Positions 36,050 through 48,217 of a stretch of 64,000 nt of DNA are shown one piece after another. Position numbers and translations under genes: made by a program. The first letter of the stretch is position 1, and every line of letters starts with the position of its first letter. The notes under the pieces were generated by a model. The model was not told the DNA's origin and did not search any database. It worked only from the letters and a program-made list of their open reading frames with translations. Source of the stretch: Allacma fusca (taxonomy: Eukaryota > Arthropoda > Collembola > Symphypleona > Sminthuridae); NCBI GenBank assembly GCA_947179485.1, contig OX359246.1, forward strand, positions 29,698,001-29,762,000, written 5' to 3'.

Positions 36050-38250
36050 TTTGATAACATACGCGAAAACGTTAAAGTAGCAATTTTTTAAAACGAAAAT
36101 CAAATGTAAAATAATTCTGAACGAAACCGTAAATCAAAAACAAAAGCTGAAATAGTACGCCAGTTTTCATTTTTACTTACGCCCTACTCGTCAAGCCCAT
36201 GTCGCAGTCTCGTTCCTAAACACAAGTCCTAGTTAAGAGCAACAAGGCCGGAAAACGGTTGTAAACGCAATGAACTTATTGAGAATAGTGCACAACAATT
36301 CAACGTTTTGTCCGTCTGTTTACAGTAATATAGTAAGTACTACTATAAAAAATTAACCTTAAAAAAAACCTTTTCATAAAATAAATTTCAGAAAGTTAAA
36401 TTATATGGCATACTAGCCAAAAACAAATGTCAAAAAAAAATTTAATAAATGGACGACAACGAAATAGTTAGGAATCTGGCCAAAATTTTGTATTTTACTT
36501 TGAACCTAAAGAGTCGTTATGCGGGTAATATAAGAATATCGACCGATTTGTTGAAACATTGTTTGGACATTGCTGGTGCCAATAGCAAGGAAATCAGTCA
36601 AGCCGTTCTGAATTATAGTGTTGAAAACCAAATGTTTTCAATAAGTACTAAAAGGAAAACCAACAACGAATTCAACATTAAATTGAAGAACAATTCATTA
36701 CTCAAAAGTACATCAAATTCTCTCGTCAAATTCTCGATCAATTTTCATAAACTTAAAGAAAAGTTGTAATCATTTGAAAAAAATTATTTAATTCAAAAAC
36801 CTACGCACTAAGACGAAAACTGAAATATTTAGTTTTCCAACTCTGGTAACGCCCATAAAAGTTTTGAATAATAATCCGCCGCATAAAGGGTGGACAGCTA
36901 AAAATAAGCACCCGCACTGTGTATTTGTGTATAGAACAGAAAATATAAATCATAAAATCCTTGACGTAATCTTCATTTATCATCGTAAACACAGGTTCGA
37001 TTACAAAAATTTGCACAATACACACCTTAACTCCACCAATACCAGTTGTTTGAATTTCGAATAAATTCAAGAAGGCGGTAAAAATAACACCACGTAGATG
37101 AATCAATTGTTATTTTAAAAAATGATCATTTACAACTTGCAATTTACATTTTTACATTTCACCCACATAAAGCTGTAATTGCAAAATTATTACAGTACGC
37201 ACAGGATGTAGAGATAAATACTTGGGGCTCAGCAATTAAATTATTGCGAGCATTTGAAGAAAACTTGGAAATCTATATCCTTATTATTTTACTTCAGTAC
37301 ATGCAAAATTCACTTAAATAGCAGCGTATCTTTGTCCGGTTAGTATTTGCGGATGGTTGACTACAAATGTTTAGCAAAGCCGAGATAAAAGCAAGCTCAT
37401 ATAGGTACTACTTGCCTGTGATTGTATACATTGTGTCGATACATACGACACATGAAACAACGCATGAATTAGTAAAACGAATCCCAGGTCTCTGACGTAT
37501 GTCATACATAATTACACAAAGCATATTGTGAGTAAACATGTCAGTTGTCGAGATTCAGGTATATCAAAAAGGTATGGAGTTAAAGCGTTAACGTTTAATT
37601 ACCCTGATTATAACTACTCCTGGATATCGAATAGGGTGGTATGATCAATTAAAATACTGTCTTTTATCTATAAGTTTTTTTATTAAATATTATTTACATC
37701 CTGGGTAGGAATTTCAGCTAATGAAAAGTTGTTATGGTTCTTAAGAATACTAGAACAACGTTACTCTACCCTTCTACAATGTTTGTTTGTTTCTGGTAAA
37801 TTGAAATATGGGAGAACAGCCTTGGATTGGAATTAATATTAGAGTGAGTGTCAAATATCTTGAACAGGGAAAACCATATTAAATATTAGATTTATCAGAA
37901 ATACAGCAAACTCATCTTTTTTTAGTTATCTAGCAACCTGAGTTACATTAGTTATATAAAACGAGATTACTTTAAGGTAGAAGTAATAATTAACCATCAT
38001 GCGAATTGACAGTTATTTTGACTTGATCGAATGGTACAATTACAAAACATTTTAGAATTTCTATAAATATATAATCAGGATGATCGAAGGAATTATTATT
38101 TCTAGGGCGAAGTGAAACAAACTTCGCAATTGGGATCGTCTCATTGGCTGGTTGTATCCATGTTAGCCTCAACGATAATTGCGGATACAATGTCCGACAA
38201 TTAAACTTTTGACTATTGACAAATTGGCTAAGAAGTCGGAATTATATTGG
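36050..38250. repeat. Duplicated inter-gene block, copy 2
   Basis: Holds the only open copy of the 106-aa ORF and a conserved stretch at 37140-37560. On the minus strand that stretch reads (in the intact copy at 47.5 kb) as an exon-like frame with a GT donor. A minus-strand frame at 36801-37106 is also open at 57150-57413, but its differences are mostly amino-acid-changing. Confidence 0.7.
36449..36769 (+). CDS. 106-aa ORF of unknown function, the only intact repeat copy
   Basis: Begins MDDNEIVRNLAKILYFTLNL, is charged and helical in character (DLLKHCLDIAGANSKEISQ), and ends lysine-rich. No signal peptide, membrane segment or known domain is visible to me. Homologous DNA occurs at 27720, 46672, 56764 and 63852, all with stops, frameshifts or truncation soon after the first 30 codons. 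It sits on the opposite strand to the GR genes. It could be a small host gene, or an exon of an unrecognised mobile element carried by the duplicated block. The open copy is most simply the ancestral state, but it has not been shown to be expressed. Confidence 0.4.
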   Translation: MDDNEIVRNLAKILYFTLNLKSRYAGNIRISTDLLKHCLDIAGANSKEISQAVLNYSVENQMFSISTKRKTNNEFNIKLKNNSLLKSTSNSLVKFSINFHKLKEKL

Positions 38251-38399
38251 TTTTATCATCATTACATGCGGTCATCCAACTCACCTAAATAAATTAAGTG
38301 GGGTCACATAAAATTGCATTACAATAATTGCATCGACAAGAGCTGACGCAGACGGTAGATGTGACACGCTTCAGGGAACTTAAAAGTATTTATCCATTA

Positions 38400-38860
38400 G
38401 TCCATAGCATGGGCACATGGGAAAATATATTTGATTACCATGTTTTAGGATTTGTCTTAAAGATTTAAAAAAACTTGTTCCACAACTGTATCTCGAGAAC
38501 TCCGAGAACAGCGTTCAAGTAACTAGATTAAAATCAGGAGTTTTTTTAGGACAAATTGCTGCGCTGAAAAAAATAACAGGGATTTTCAAAGCTGGTGTGT
38601 TTCAGGGAAATTTTGATATGAAAACGGGTTTTTAGATTGTTTGACCTTATTTAACAGGGATTTAACGTCTTGTAGGGAAATTATTTTTGCTAACAGAGAT
38701 TTTGGAAATCGTTGACCTTTTCTACAGCAGTGATTTTTTAAATTATTGAGGACCTCTCTGCAGGGACATAAGTTCTAGCAGGGAAATTCAGAAATGATGA
38801 GATTTACAAAAACCCGACCCCTGCACCTTGAATGGGTCCATGGACCAAGTACCTGCTAGA
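38400..38860. repeat. Spacer with interspersed CAGGGA-type words
   Basis: Contains several ACAGGGATTTT and AGCAGGGAAATT words, spaced irregularly. It may be a degraded transposon. A shorter relative lies at about 58750-59050, lacking about 140 bp. Confidence 0.4.
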
Positions 38861-39024
38861 TATAAACTGTTACAATTAATTTTATAACAAAACTAGAAAA
38901 CTGTTCCGTACAAGTACAGTGTCGATAATTACGAAATTAAGCCGCTCAAAATTAAGCTATTAAAATCATATGACGCACAGGGCAGCAGTTAGGTTCATGT
39001 GTATACATAGTTTATGTTAGTATT

Positions 39025-39309
39025 ATGATGGATGTTATAATAAGTTATAACAAAATTTGGTCATTTTGCCCCAAAATGATTCAAAAAGATATCTTTGTCT
39101 GTTACATTGAATTCAGGACGAAATTCAAGCTCATCAGGTCATCAGGTGACCCTACGTCAAACCAGGACAGTCCTGATCAAATCTCCAGGACTTCTGGTGT
39201 TATTTCAAATCCAGTACTACCTGTGTGCCAAAACCAAGAATCAACAATATTAGATAAACTAATAAAACTAGTTTTGAATCAATTTTACAATGATTATATA
39301 CCTATTTGA
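39025..39309 (+). CDS. Possible 94-aa ORF at the 3' side of GR-F
   Basis: Plus-strand frame starting MMDVIISYNKIWSF and ending LDKLIKLVLNQFYNDY. It matches the 103-aa frame at 59244-59555 in the equivalent position beside GR-H; the indels between them keep frame at the ends. No known domain. Could be a conserved small ORF or a chance frame in recently duplicated DNA. Confidence 0.2.
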   Translation: MMDVIISYNKIWSFCPKMIQKDIFVCYIEFRTKFKLIRSSGDPTSNQDSPDQISRTSGVISNPVLPVCQNQESTILDKLIKLVLNQFYNDYIPI

Positions 39310-40504
39310 TCCATTAAAAAATATATCATGGAATAATGGAATCATGAAAATACACAAAACTCACCAAATTCATGAAACTGCTCTGGTTTGGAACATGAGC
39401 ATCGAAAATGTGAGGATTTGACTTGCTAGCTGTAGATAGTTCATGAACAAAAAAAGAAAACGTACTTTAGACTACAATTGAATCTGATATTCCTATTCAC
39501 ATACAATTCAAGCAATCTGTAGTTTTTCCTATTTACACTTACGTTACCGCAGACCGCCGGAGTAATACGCAAAAAGTGACCGCTACAGCTACCGTGAACT
39601 CCATCGGAAATATCCTTCAGAATTACTCGTAATTTGTAAATTGGTAATTCAAGAAGTAGGTTGCCTCTTAAAATTTTGGTCATCCTTTTGCACTGTCAAA
39701 ATTAACATTCGGCATGAACAACCTCAATCCATAACGTTTTGTTGGGGTACTAGCATCCGTTTAAATATAAGGCTAAATTTCATTTCAGTTAGTTTCAAAT
39801 TACTAAAATTTCGTTGCCTTTAGTAATTGATTTTGCTTTGTAAAATTTGTACGAAAAGTGATATATTTGCCAAATCTCAGTAGTGACTTAATCGTATTAT
39901 GCATTTATTCTATTTGAAAAATTTAGAAGGGGTTTACCAATATGCAAACGTCAGCTGGAACTTTATACATTACAACCAGGTCAAAAATAAATAATAACAT
40001 GGAGAATCTGGTATAAATGTCCACATCCTGTCCGGTTAACCCCCAAAGAATCGATGTATTCCCGAGAGGACAGGGAGTAGAAAGAGATGCAGGCGATGTA
40101 AATCAAAAGAGTCCAACCAGAAAAGTAGACGTTCTTTGTTCGCTGAACTTCTTTGCAACTTTCATACAATTGTAAAAACTACACAAGGAGTTAAATCACT
40201 CAGTTAGTCAATTATACTAAGACATGCATAAACGATCTTATACTACAACTTTATTATTAAAGGGCACTTGCTTTTAATTTCTACACTCACACTAATACCT
40301 CTCCAAGTAATTTTGCCTGTGAAGCATAGGGAAAATAAATGGCTAAAGTCAGGTTAATTTCAAAGCCGTATATTATCCCGCACCTTTTAAAATTTGACCG
40401 TTACCTCTTTCGATGTCAGATCGTCACCCTCAGCTTTGATGAGTAACAGGAATTCCTTTGTTATTAACAATGAGCATGTAAAAACAGGAACTCCAATCAC
40501 GTCC

Positions 40505-41065
40505 CGGTATGGATCGTTCATCAGAATTACAGGTAGATCCATCTAGTATCGTGAGAATTCTCTGTTTTTAATTTGTTGAAGATTTTGGTTGTTTTTTTCA
40601 AGGTCCGGGTATCTTGTTACCCGGGTACAGACATAGCGACGCAGCAATGATAACAGATTTATATGGAAACCGTGCCTCAAAATAAAAAACTGCATTCATT
40701 TGGTACACATTTTAAACGCTTGGCCATTCCGGGCATCATGGTGCCCGCTTCGGATGTCGGAGTGAAACATTAGTTACCAAAATTAGATTCGGGATTTGAT
40801 TTTAAGCACGAAAACATTTTATTTGGTACAAATCGGCATACAACAACGCTAGTAACGCATACCCAAGTGGCCAAAACCAGGCCTGGTATCATGTTACCCG
40901 ATCGGTTTAAAAAAATTAAGTTAAGGTCCTGGTATGCCAGTGAACAAGTTTGCATCAATTCCGAGCCTCTAAAGCCCGTATTTAAGAAATAGCCTGGGGC
41001 GTACCACCTCTCTTCATCTCGGGACGTCAATGGGGCTCAATCCTGCCAGCAGTTGCTCATGCCTG
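40505..41065. mobile_element. 561-bp unidentified insertion in GR-F exon 2
   Basis: Flanking coding sequence matches GR-E on both sides, but about 43 bp of exon is missing and this segment lies in its place. It is richer in GC than its surroundings and contains short palindromic words (GGGTATCTTGTTACCCGGGT, TTCCGGGCATCATGGTGCCCG). No target duplication or long terminal repeat is visible, so the mechanism is unclear. Confidence 0.6.
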
Positions 41066-41736
41066 CATACATCTGTCCAAACAATTTCAGTTCAGCATGA
41101 TTCATCACGAAAGTAGGGAAATATCTGGGAATTAAAGCAACACTGTTTTCCCAAATTAATTTAAAATCCCAAACTGGGGCTTCGAACGGTGCCACAGAGA
41201 ACCACATTAAAGCTGTAAGCAAACAGAGCTTCCATAGGAAGTATGTTTTTATTATCTGGAAACAGAGGTGTGGAATATTTTTAAATATTATATTTGAAAT
41301 AATATTTGAAATAATTACATTTGGTATTTCGTATTTGGTATTTTTCTAGCCGTAAATTGTTTCAGGTATTTTGTATTTCGTATATTGTCAGCACCAACAA
41401 GTCTACGGTATTTTGTATTTCGTATTTTGAAGATTACGAAGGTGATAGTATTTTGTATTTATTTATCTTGTAAAAGTTACCCAGCCAGTATTTCAAATAC
41501 AGAATATAGTTTTAAAATACATGACGCTGGTAATTGTTAAGGTCGTCTCTAAAACATACTCAAATAAATATTTTTAATGTAGAAGCACTGATTTAAAATA
41601 TTTTTAAACCAGTTTTTGAAACTTGCTTGGCGGGTTTGAAGAACTTACTGTATATGTAAATATGTACATAAAATTCATTGTATCTGAGAACTACAAAGCT
41701 ATCTAAATTAGTGACGCGAATATAAATACCCAGGAA

Positions 41737-42595
41737 TAGAGCTACTTTTGGGATCGGGTTACACCCGGGAATCGGGTTCGGGATCGGGAACGGGTTCGAG
41801 TTCGGGTGTCTAATTAATGTTCCCAATTACTTTGGGTCCAGGTTCAGCAACATGCTCAGCAGACCCGGGATTTCGGGATCGGGACCGGGTTTGGGAACGG
41901 GTTCAAGCTTGATGCAGGTATTTGTGTTCCCGTCGGGAACCGGGAACATGCTCGTTCCCACACCCGTTACACGCTTCACGTTCCCGGGAACTACGCAACC
42001 ATCTAGCGGAGAAAAAAATACAAAGCATGCACGGCTTCCCTCGTTAAAATGTTGAGATACTAATTTTACGTATGCGACTTGAGCCGTTTAGCATATTGTC
42101 AGTTGGGATCGCATAGTAGTGATTTCCGCCTACTCTAACTTACAAGATGAAAGTCATTGCAAAACTCATAGTGGGAATCGTTTAAGCAGTCTTCCTGCAT
42201 CTTTTTCGGCAACGCAGACCAGACGTTTAGTTTGATGACAATTTTTAATAGTTCCTAAATATATTGTATCATGGTACACATGCATAAGTATTGCTAAATC
42301 AATAAAAATGTGAAGAAAAAAATTGATTTACACCAAATGCACTGGTCCCGGGAACGAGTCCGGGTTCAAGGGATTCGGGATCGGGATTGGGAGCAATTTT
42401 ATCTGATTTCGGGTTCGGGACCGGGATCGGGTTTGAGATCAACGATTCAAGCATATTTAATATCTGGGTTTTTGTGCACCCGATCCCAGTATTTCGGGAA
42501 CGGGTTCGGGTGTGAGTCCGAAAATATTGATGACCCGATTTTCGGGATCGGGTTCGGGAATGGGATCAAACTTTTCGTTCCCACAAGTAGCTCTA
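41737..42595. mobile_element. hAT-like element 4 (859 bp), nested in element 3
   Basis: Ends TAGAGCTACTTTTGGGA and the near-complement CCCACAAGTAGCTCTA; perfect 8-bp target duplication CCCAGGAA (41729-41736, 42596-42603). Subterminal zones (41750-41960, 42345-42570) consist of GGGATCGGGTTCGGG-type words, giving a local GC peak and glycine/serine-rich artefactual frames. Confidence 0.88.
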
Positions 42596-42676
42596 CCCAG
42601 GAATTATAAGATTATTTGCTTAACGAAAAAATATTCGGTATCTAGGGCCATGTTAATTTACTTTGATACACACAAA

Positions 42677-43657
42677 TATAGCTCCTCACGGGTCGAGTAG
42701 TTATCCATACCGTACTCGTACTTGGAACCGTACTCGAATTGTCGGGTCAAATTCCCCCTTGACCCGGACTTGTGTCTTCAAGTACGAGTAAAAAATTCTG
42801 TACTCGGAGTACGGTATTATATTTCTTAACTTTTTACCGAACTTGGACCGTACTTACGAGTATAAAACGTTTATACCGACCGACCCGTACTTGAACTCGT
42901 ACTCGAACCGTACTCGAGTATCAAGTTCACCGAAAAAAAAATTTTTAGACACTATTTTTTGTTAAAGAGAGATTGCCATAGAAAGCAAATAGTAGATTTC
43001 ACTAACAAGAATTTTTAACTGCAACTTACGAACAGTGTTTGCGATGAAAAATTTCTCCACTGAGATTAAAATGCCGACGAACAATAGATCAAGATTTGAT
43101 TCTGCCAGTCATATCGACTGGATTCTCTTCAGTCAGGTCAATGTCATTCTAATCTCCATTAATTTCGCCCTATTCTCCTGTTCCATTATATTTTACGGCG
43201 ATAGGTAAATACTTACAATTAGTAACTACAGTAGTAATCAATTCGGAGCTGGAACAATAACTTACGCTGTAGGTGTAACGTTTCATGCTATTCGTAGTCA
43301 TTTTGAATTTAACCGCTTTTCCTTTTTTGCTTCGGAAAAACAACTTTTTTGTAATATAGGAAATATGGATCTGGACTTTGTGCTTGAGGAAATTACTCGA
43401 GTATCACATGTAAATCCAAGTACGGGTTCAAGTACTTTTGAATTTATGTCCCGAACTCGTACTCGTGCTTTGGTTCAAGTACTTTGAACGTACTCGTACT
43501 CGCTCTGATACTCGTTAGAAATATACTCAAGTTCGGGTACGAAAACGGATACTCGCCCGACGAGTACAAGTACCAATTTAAGTTGATACCGTACTCGACC
43601 CGTACTCGTACTCGAACTCGAAACTCGAGTATCTACTCGTACTCGTGAGGAGCTATA
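42677..43657. mobile_element. hAT-like element 5 (981 bp), nested in element 3
   Basis: Ends TATAGCTCCTCACG and CGTGAGGAGCTATA; perfect 8-bp target duplication CACACAAA (42669-42676, 43658-43665). Subterminal zones (42690-42920, 43395-43650) are arrays of TACTCG/CGAGTA words. It lies in the remnant of element 3 between element 4 and the right end, so it inserted after element 3. Confidence 0.88.
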
Positions 43658-45033
43658 CACACAAATGCACAACTCTAAAGTCTAATACCTTACGTAAGTT
43701 GATTCATTTTTAGATATATCGTATTATATGGCCGAATTATACAAAATACTTTGAGAAAAAAACTTTAGATACATCTCACAATCAGATATGTACTTTGAGA
43801 TAAATTTGAGAGTATTTTCAATATGTATTTCGTATTTCAAATGCGGTATTTTTGTTTCATATTTTCTCTTTTTGTTGGGAGCAAAGTATTTTATTTTGTA
43901 TCTTGCCCAAATGACTCGGATATTTGTATTTTATTTTGTATCTTAACTAAGTTACACCTGGTATTTGTAGTTTATATTTGTACTTTAACTTTTCTGAAAA
44001 TGTATTTGCATTTCGTATTTCAATAATAAATTTAATGTATTTTCCACACCTCTGTCTGGAAATACCAATTAAGCATTTCATTCATAACTGTTTGCATTTC
44101 AAGGATTTTCCTGAAAATATTAAAAAGCTTTTGTCTTACACCAGAACGACCGTTTGTGCTCATTTTCCGTAGACAGTAATTATGTTGAAGCTCATGTACG
44201 AATCTGATCACTGCAGTTCGATTCACCCAGTTGTAGTAAAACTGATATACGGAAACAGAATAAAGAGATATGGTGTTTGTTAAGGACATTAATCCCGGTA
44301 TATTTGCTCCAGATTCCATTGTAAATACAAGGACCTACGCGAGATTTAATTGAAAGGAATTCATCATTTAAATATTATTAATCATTTATCAATAATGGCT
44401 GACTAAGTCAAAGATGTAAACTAATTTGAAAACTACTCTTGTTGACATTTTGTAATAGCGACCATCGAATAACTTCATAGTGACTATACGATTCGTTCCA
44501 ACGCAGCTTAAATGAGGAAACACAGTCGGCTGAAGAAAAATTGATAACGTTTGCAAATACAGTGATCAGAGGGTTGGCAGGTGGAAACCGTTTCATGAGT
44601 ATTTTCGGAAATGGTGGACAACGAGTGCTGAGTCCATTTGTTACGTACAGCATACTTGATCGAGAGATCCGGTTAGGTCTAAATAAATCATAAATATTCG
44701 TTAAATACTAGATACCATGCCCACACCTGCTTAAAATTGTAAAAACTGCAACGGAATCCTATCAGTGATAGTATTATGTATATGTTATTACCAGTGGAGT
44801 CCACTCGGATAAGTCAGTTAACTAAACTTATCATATCCATTTATCTCACTACCATGGCGAACGTCAAAGAATGAATTTGTGAAGTTTCACAATCGTTCAA
44901 ACATTTCAAGGCCCGTTCGTTCTTAAGAACGTCCAAATGTCTGAAAATACTGTAAATAAAGAAAAGATTATTGGTGTCCAGCACTAACATGCACCCCGTT
45001 AAGGCGCAGTAATGTGGAGGGTAACTAGCTTTA

Positions 45034-45808
45034 GAGTCTGTTTTTTTTGAGAACGGCCACCCTTGATGGTCACTATTCCAGAAAACACTTTGATTTATGC
45101 CCTGAGTTGCATAATGTAGAGAAAAAAATTTCTCAAAAAACATTTTCCCCAAAAACCGAATAGGAAGGTCAATAAACCGAGAAAACCCGAAATCTTAAAT
45201 AATTTTTTTCAGCGTTACTACTTACAATATTGAAAATCGTACTATCTCAGATTTACTATATAAGCTTCTAATACACTGATGATTTTTTCCCGGGCCCTAA
45301 AATAAATACTTCGAATTTTTGTAAAAAAATCACATGCACATTTTTGAAACTTCGGGATTTTTTTTGGGTGCCGGCAGACGCAAATATGCACTTTTGAAAC
45401 ATTCTAAACTCAAGGGAAGCATAAATACTACATTTTAAAATTTGGAAAAAGTGCATATTTGCATCTGCCGGCATTCAAATCGGAGGAAATCCGAAACGGG
45501 TAATTTATATACATATCTGGTTAAGGCGTTGTGCACATATTACCAAGCACGCCCCTGCCAACGTATTATAAGGGCAGCGCCTTCGCCGTAAACAGAAAGC
45601 CCTATCACGCTCCATTCTTTGGAACCGTGCCGCAGCTCAACTAGTCCCAAATTCTTTTTTTAATAATTTGGGATTGGTAGGTTGCAGACTAATTATATTT
45701 GACCTCAATATTATCCAGAGTATTTAAAATGTATGTATGTACATTATATGTACGTATTCCAAAAAAATGCTTCACTATGGGAATGGCTGTTCTCAAAAAA
45801 ACAGACTC
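45034..45808. mobile_element. DNA-transposon-like insertion (775 bp) with TTTA duplication
   Basis: Ends GAGTCTGTTTTTTTTGAGAACGGCC and its near-complement; flanked by TTTA on both sides. Paralogous flanks at about 35595 and 55785 read CTAGCTTTAGGCAA / CTAGCTTAAGGCAA with no insertion. A 3-4-bp A/T duplication would suit PIF/Harbinger-like elements, but no transposase is present. An inner hairpin has arms at about 45369-45395 and 45447-45473 (TGCCGGCAGACGCAAATATG and its complement). Confidence 0.75.
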
Positions 45809-45839
45809 TTTAGGCAACTGGTTAGCGGGTTTTTAGGGT

Positions 45840-46065
45840 ATGGTCAGCCACTAGTAAAATAGCCTTGTCCGTATGTACGTCTATGTGTCCTTCCGCACGA
45901 TATCACAAAAACTACTAGCCCGATTTCAATGAAACTTTTATAAACAATACTTGAGTCAACCGTAAGCCTGAGTTCGTATTTGGTTGAAATTGGTCAGATT
46001 GTTTTGTTAAAAAAATTCTTGAAAATTTGGACTTCAAGTCAAATGACAATTATCTCGGATGATTT
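45840..46065. repeat. Single arm of the dispersed repeat (partial)
   Basis: Same unit as 35635-36010 and half of 15497-16312, truncated on the right. Confidence 0.65.
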
Positions 46066-46179
46066 TTAAATTATAATCGTATTGTAGGTTCATTTCAAAT
46101 TGCATGAGGATTAAGGGGCTTACATGTATTTAATATTAAAAGTTTCATAACATCTATCGGTTGATATTGTAACAACCAG

Positions 46180-48217
46180 GGATGGTAAACGTTAATGAAA
46201 ACAGTTTTCAAAAAGCGGTTTCAACCATAAAAATAAGGAATCGTTTTTTGATAACATAAACGAAAACGTTAGAGTAGTAATTTGGTCAAACGAAAATCAA
46301 ATGTAACATAATTTGGGACGAAAACGTAAACCAAAAACACAAGCTGAAATATTACGCAAGTTTTCATTTTTGCTTACACCCAACTCGTCATTGCACTCTC
46401 CTTCTTGCTCAATAAGTCTTATTGATAGTCAAGAGCAACAAGGCAGGAAAACGGTTTTAAACGCATTGAACTTATTGTGAATAGTTTAAGTGCACAACAA
46501 TTCAAGCGTTTTATCCGTCCGTTTACAGTAATAATGTAAGTATCTACTAGTATAAAAAATTAATGGAAAACCTTCACATAAAATCAATTCAAGAAAATTA
46601 AATTGTTCGGCATACTTGCCTAAAAGAAATGTCAAGAAAAAAATTAAAATACATTTAATGAATGGACGACCACGAGATAGTTAGGAATCTGGCTAAAATT
46701 TTGTATTTCGTTTTGAACCTAGAGTCGTTATGCCGTTAATCGAAAAATCTCGACCGATTTGATGAAACATTTTTTGGAAATTGCTGGTGCCAATTGTACG
46801 GAGATCGGTCAAGTAGTTCTGACCGATTGACTAACAAGGACATAGTCAACAAACAGATCACAATAAATATTTTATCCACTCAGCCCCTCAAAATTGGGCG
46901 GACGGTTGAAAATAAACACATATTTTATATATTGTGTTTGTAATAGTAAAGATAATATAAACCATTTAAATCCGTGACGTAATCTTCATTTAGGATCGTA
47001 CATAAAGGTTCGACTACAAAAATTTGCACAATACTAAAACCTTAACTCCACTAATACCAGTTGTTTGAATTTCGAATGAATTCAAGAAAGCGGTAAAAAT
47101 AACACGTTGTAGATGAATCAATTATTATTTTAAAAAATGAGCATTTACAACTTTTAATTTAAATTTTTACATTTCACCCACATAAAGATGTATTTGCAAA
47201 ATTATTACAGTACGCACAGGATGTAGAGATAAATACTTGGGACTCAGCAATTAAATTATTACGACGATTTGAAAGAAAACATGGAAATCTGATCCTTATT
47301 ATTTTACTTCAGTGCATACAAAATTCACTTAAATTTGCAGTGCATTTTGACTAGTTAGTATTTGCGGATGGTTGGTTACATATGTTTAGCAAAGCAGCCA
47401 TAAAAGCAAGCTCATATACTGCTTGTAGGTGCTTTTATGCATAATGTTCATACTTACGACACATGAAACAACGCATGAATTAGTAAAACGAAACCCAGGT
47501 CTCTGACACATGTCATACATAATTGCACAAAGCATACTGTGAGTAAGCATGTCGCTTGCTGAGGATTCAGGTATCTCAACAAGGTATGGAATTAAAGCGT
47601 TAACATTTAATTACCCTGTTTATATATAACAACTCCTGCATATGGAATAGTGTAGTATGATCAATTAAAAACTGTCTATTGTCTCCAAGTAATTTTATTA
47701 AATATTCTTTACACTCTGGGTAGGAATTTCAGCTAATGAAAAGTTGTTATGGTTCTTAAGAAAACTAGAAAAGCTTTACTCTACCCTTGTACATATTTTG
47801 TTTGTTCCTGGTAAATTGAAATGTGGGAGAACAGCCTTGGATTAGAATTAAAACTAGAGTGAGTGTCAAATATCTTGAACATGCAAAACCATATTCAATA
47901 TTAGATTTAACAGAAATACAGAAAGCTCATCTTTTTTTAATTATCTAGCAACCTGGGTTACATTAGCTATATAAAAACTGAGAGATTTCTGTAAGGTAGA
48001 AGTAATAATTAACCATCAGGCGAATTGACATTCATTTTGACTTGATCGAATGGTACAATTACAAAACAATTTAGAATTTATATGTAAATATATAATCAGG
48101 ATGATCAAAGGAATTATTTTTATTTCTAGGTCGAAGTGAAAGAAGGTTGTCTCGTTGTCTTGTTGTCTCCATGTCAGTCGCAATGATGATCGGCGAGACA
48201 ATGTCACCAGACGAATT
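46180..48217. repeat. Duplicated inter-gene block, copy 3
   Basis: Contains the truncated 106-aa ORF copy (46672-46824). The minus-strand exon-like frame at about 47462-47600 is open here and ends in a GTAAG donor, reading ...ALIPYLVEIPESS... and QRPGFRFTNSCVVSC. At 48217 it joins exon 5 of pseudogene GR-I. Confidence 0.65.
46672..46824 (+). pseudogene. Truncated copy of the 106-aa repeat ORF
   Basis: Starts MDDHEIVRNLAKILYF, then hits stops; the 3' two thirds are deleted at about 46824. Confidence 0.65.

Larger units (their letters stand above)
41263..44054. mobile_element. hAT-like element 3 (2792 bp) in GR-F exon 2, host of two nested elements
   Basis: Perfect 13-bp terminal inverted repeats CAGAGGTGTGGAA and TTCCACACCTCTG, and a perfect 8-bp target duplication TCTGGAAA (41255-41262 and 44055-44062). 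Intact paralogues read TTATCTGGAAATACC without interruption at this site. Subterminal zones (41310-41480, 43815-44030) are full of GTATTTTGTATTTCG words. No transposase frame. Elements 4 and 5 lie inside it. Confidence 0.9.
39370..44653 (-). pseudogene. GR-F: type I chemoreceptor pseudogene, broken by insertions
   Basis: Exon 1 44447-44653 (open); exon 2 in pieces (44055-44334, 41066-41262, 40405-40504); exon 3 39938-40178 (241 nt, +1 frameshift from an extra C before the LGLTG codons); exon 4 39543-39692; exon 5 39370-39429 (TM7 motif intact). Lesions: an in-frame loss of about 20 codons at the start of exon 2, a 2.8-kb hAT-like insertion at 41263, a 561-bp unrelated insertion at 40505-41065 replacing about 43 bp, and the exon 3 frameshift. 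Not capable of encoding a receptor. It occupies the same position as intact GR-H in the 20-kb duplication. Confidence 0.85.

Noticed and set aside
36801..37106. 101-codon minus-strand ORF (partner at 57150-57413)
   Set aside because: Differences between copies are mainly amino-acid-changing and a third copy is frameshifted; no evidence of selection.
42310..42700. Glycine/serine-rich ORFs, and tandem GGGTTCGGGATC or TACTCG words suggestive of satellite or telomeric DNA
   Set aside because: The words are confined within hAT-like element boundaries and present in opposite orientation at both ends.
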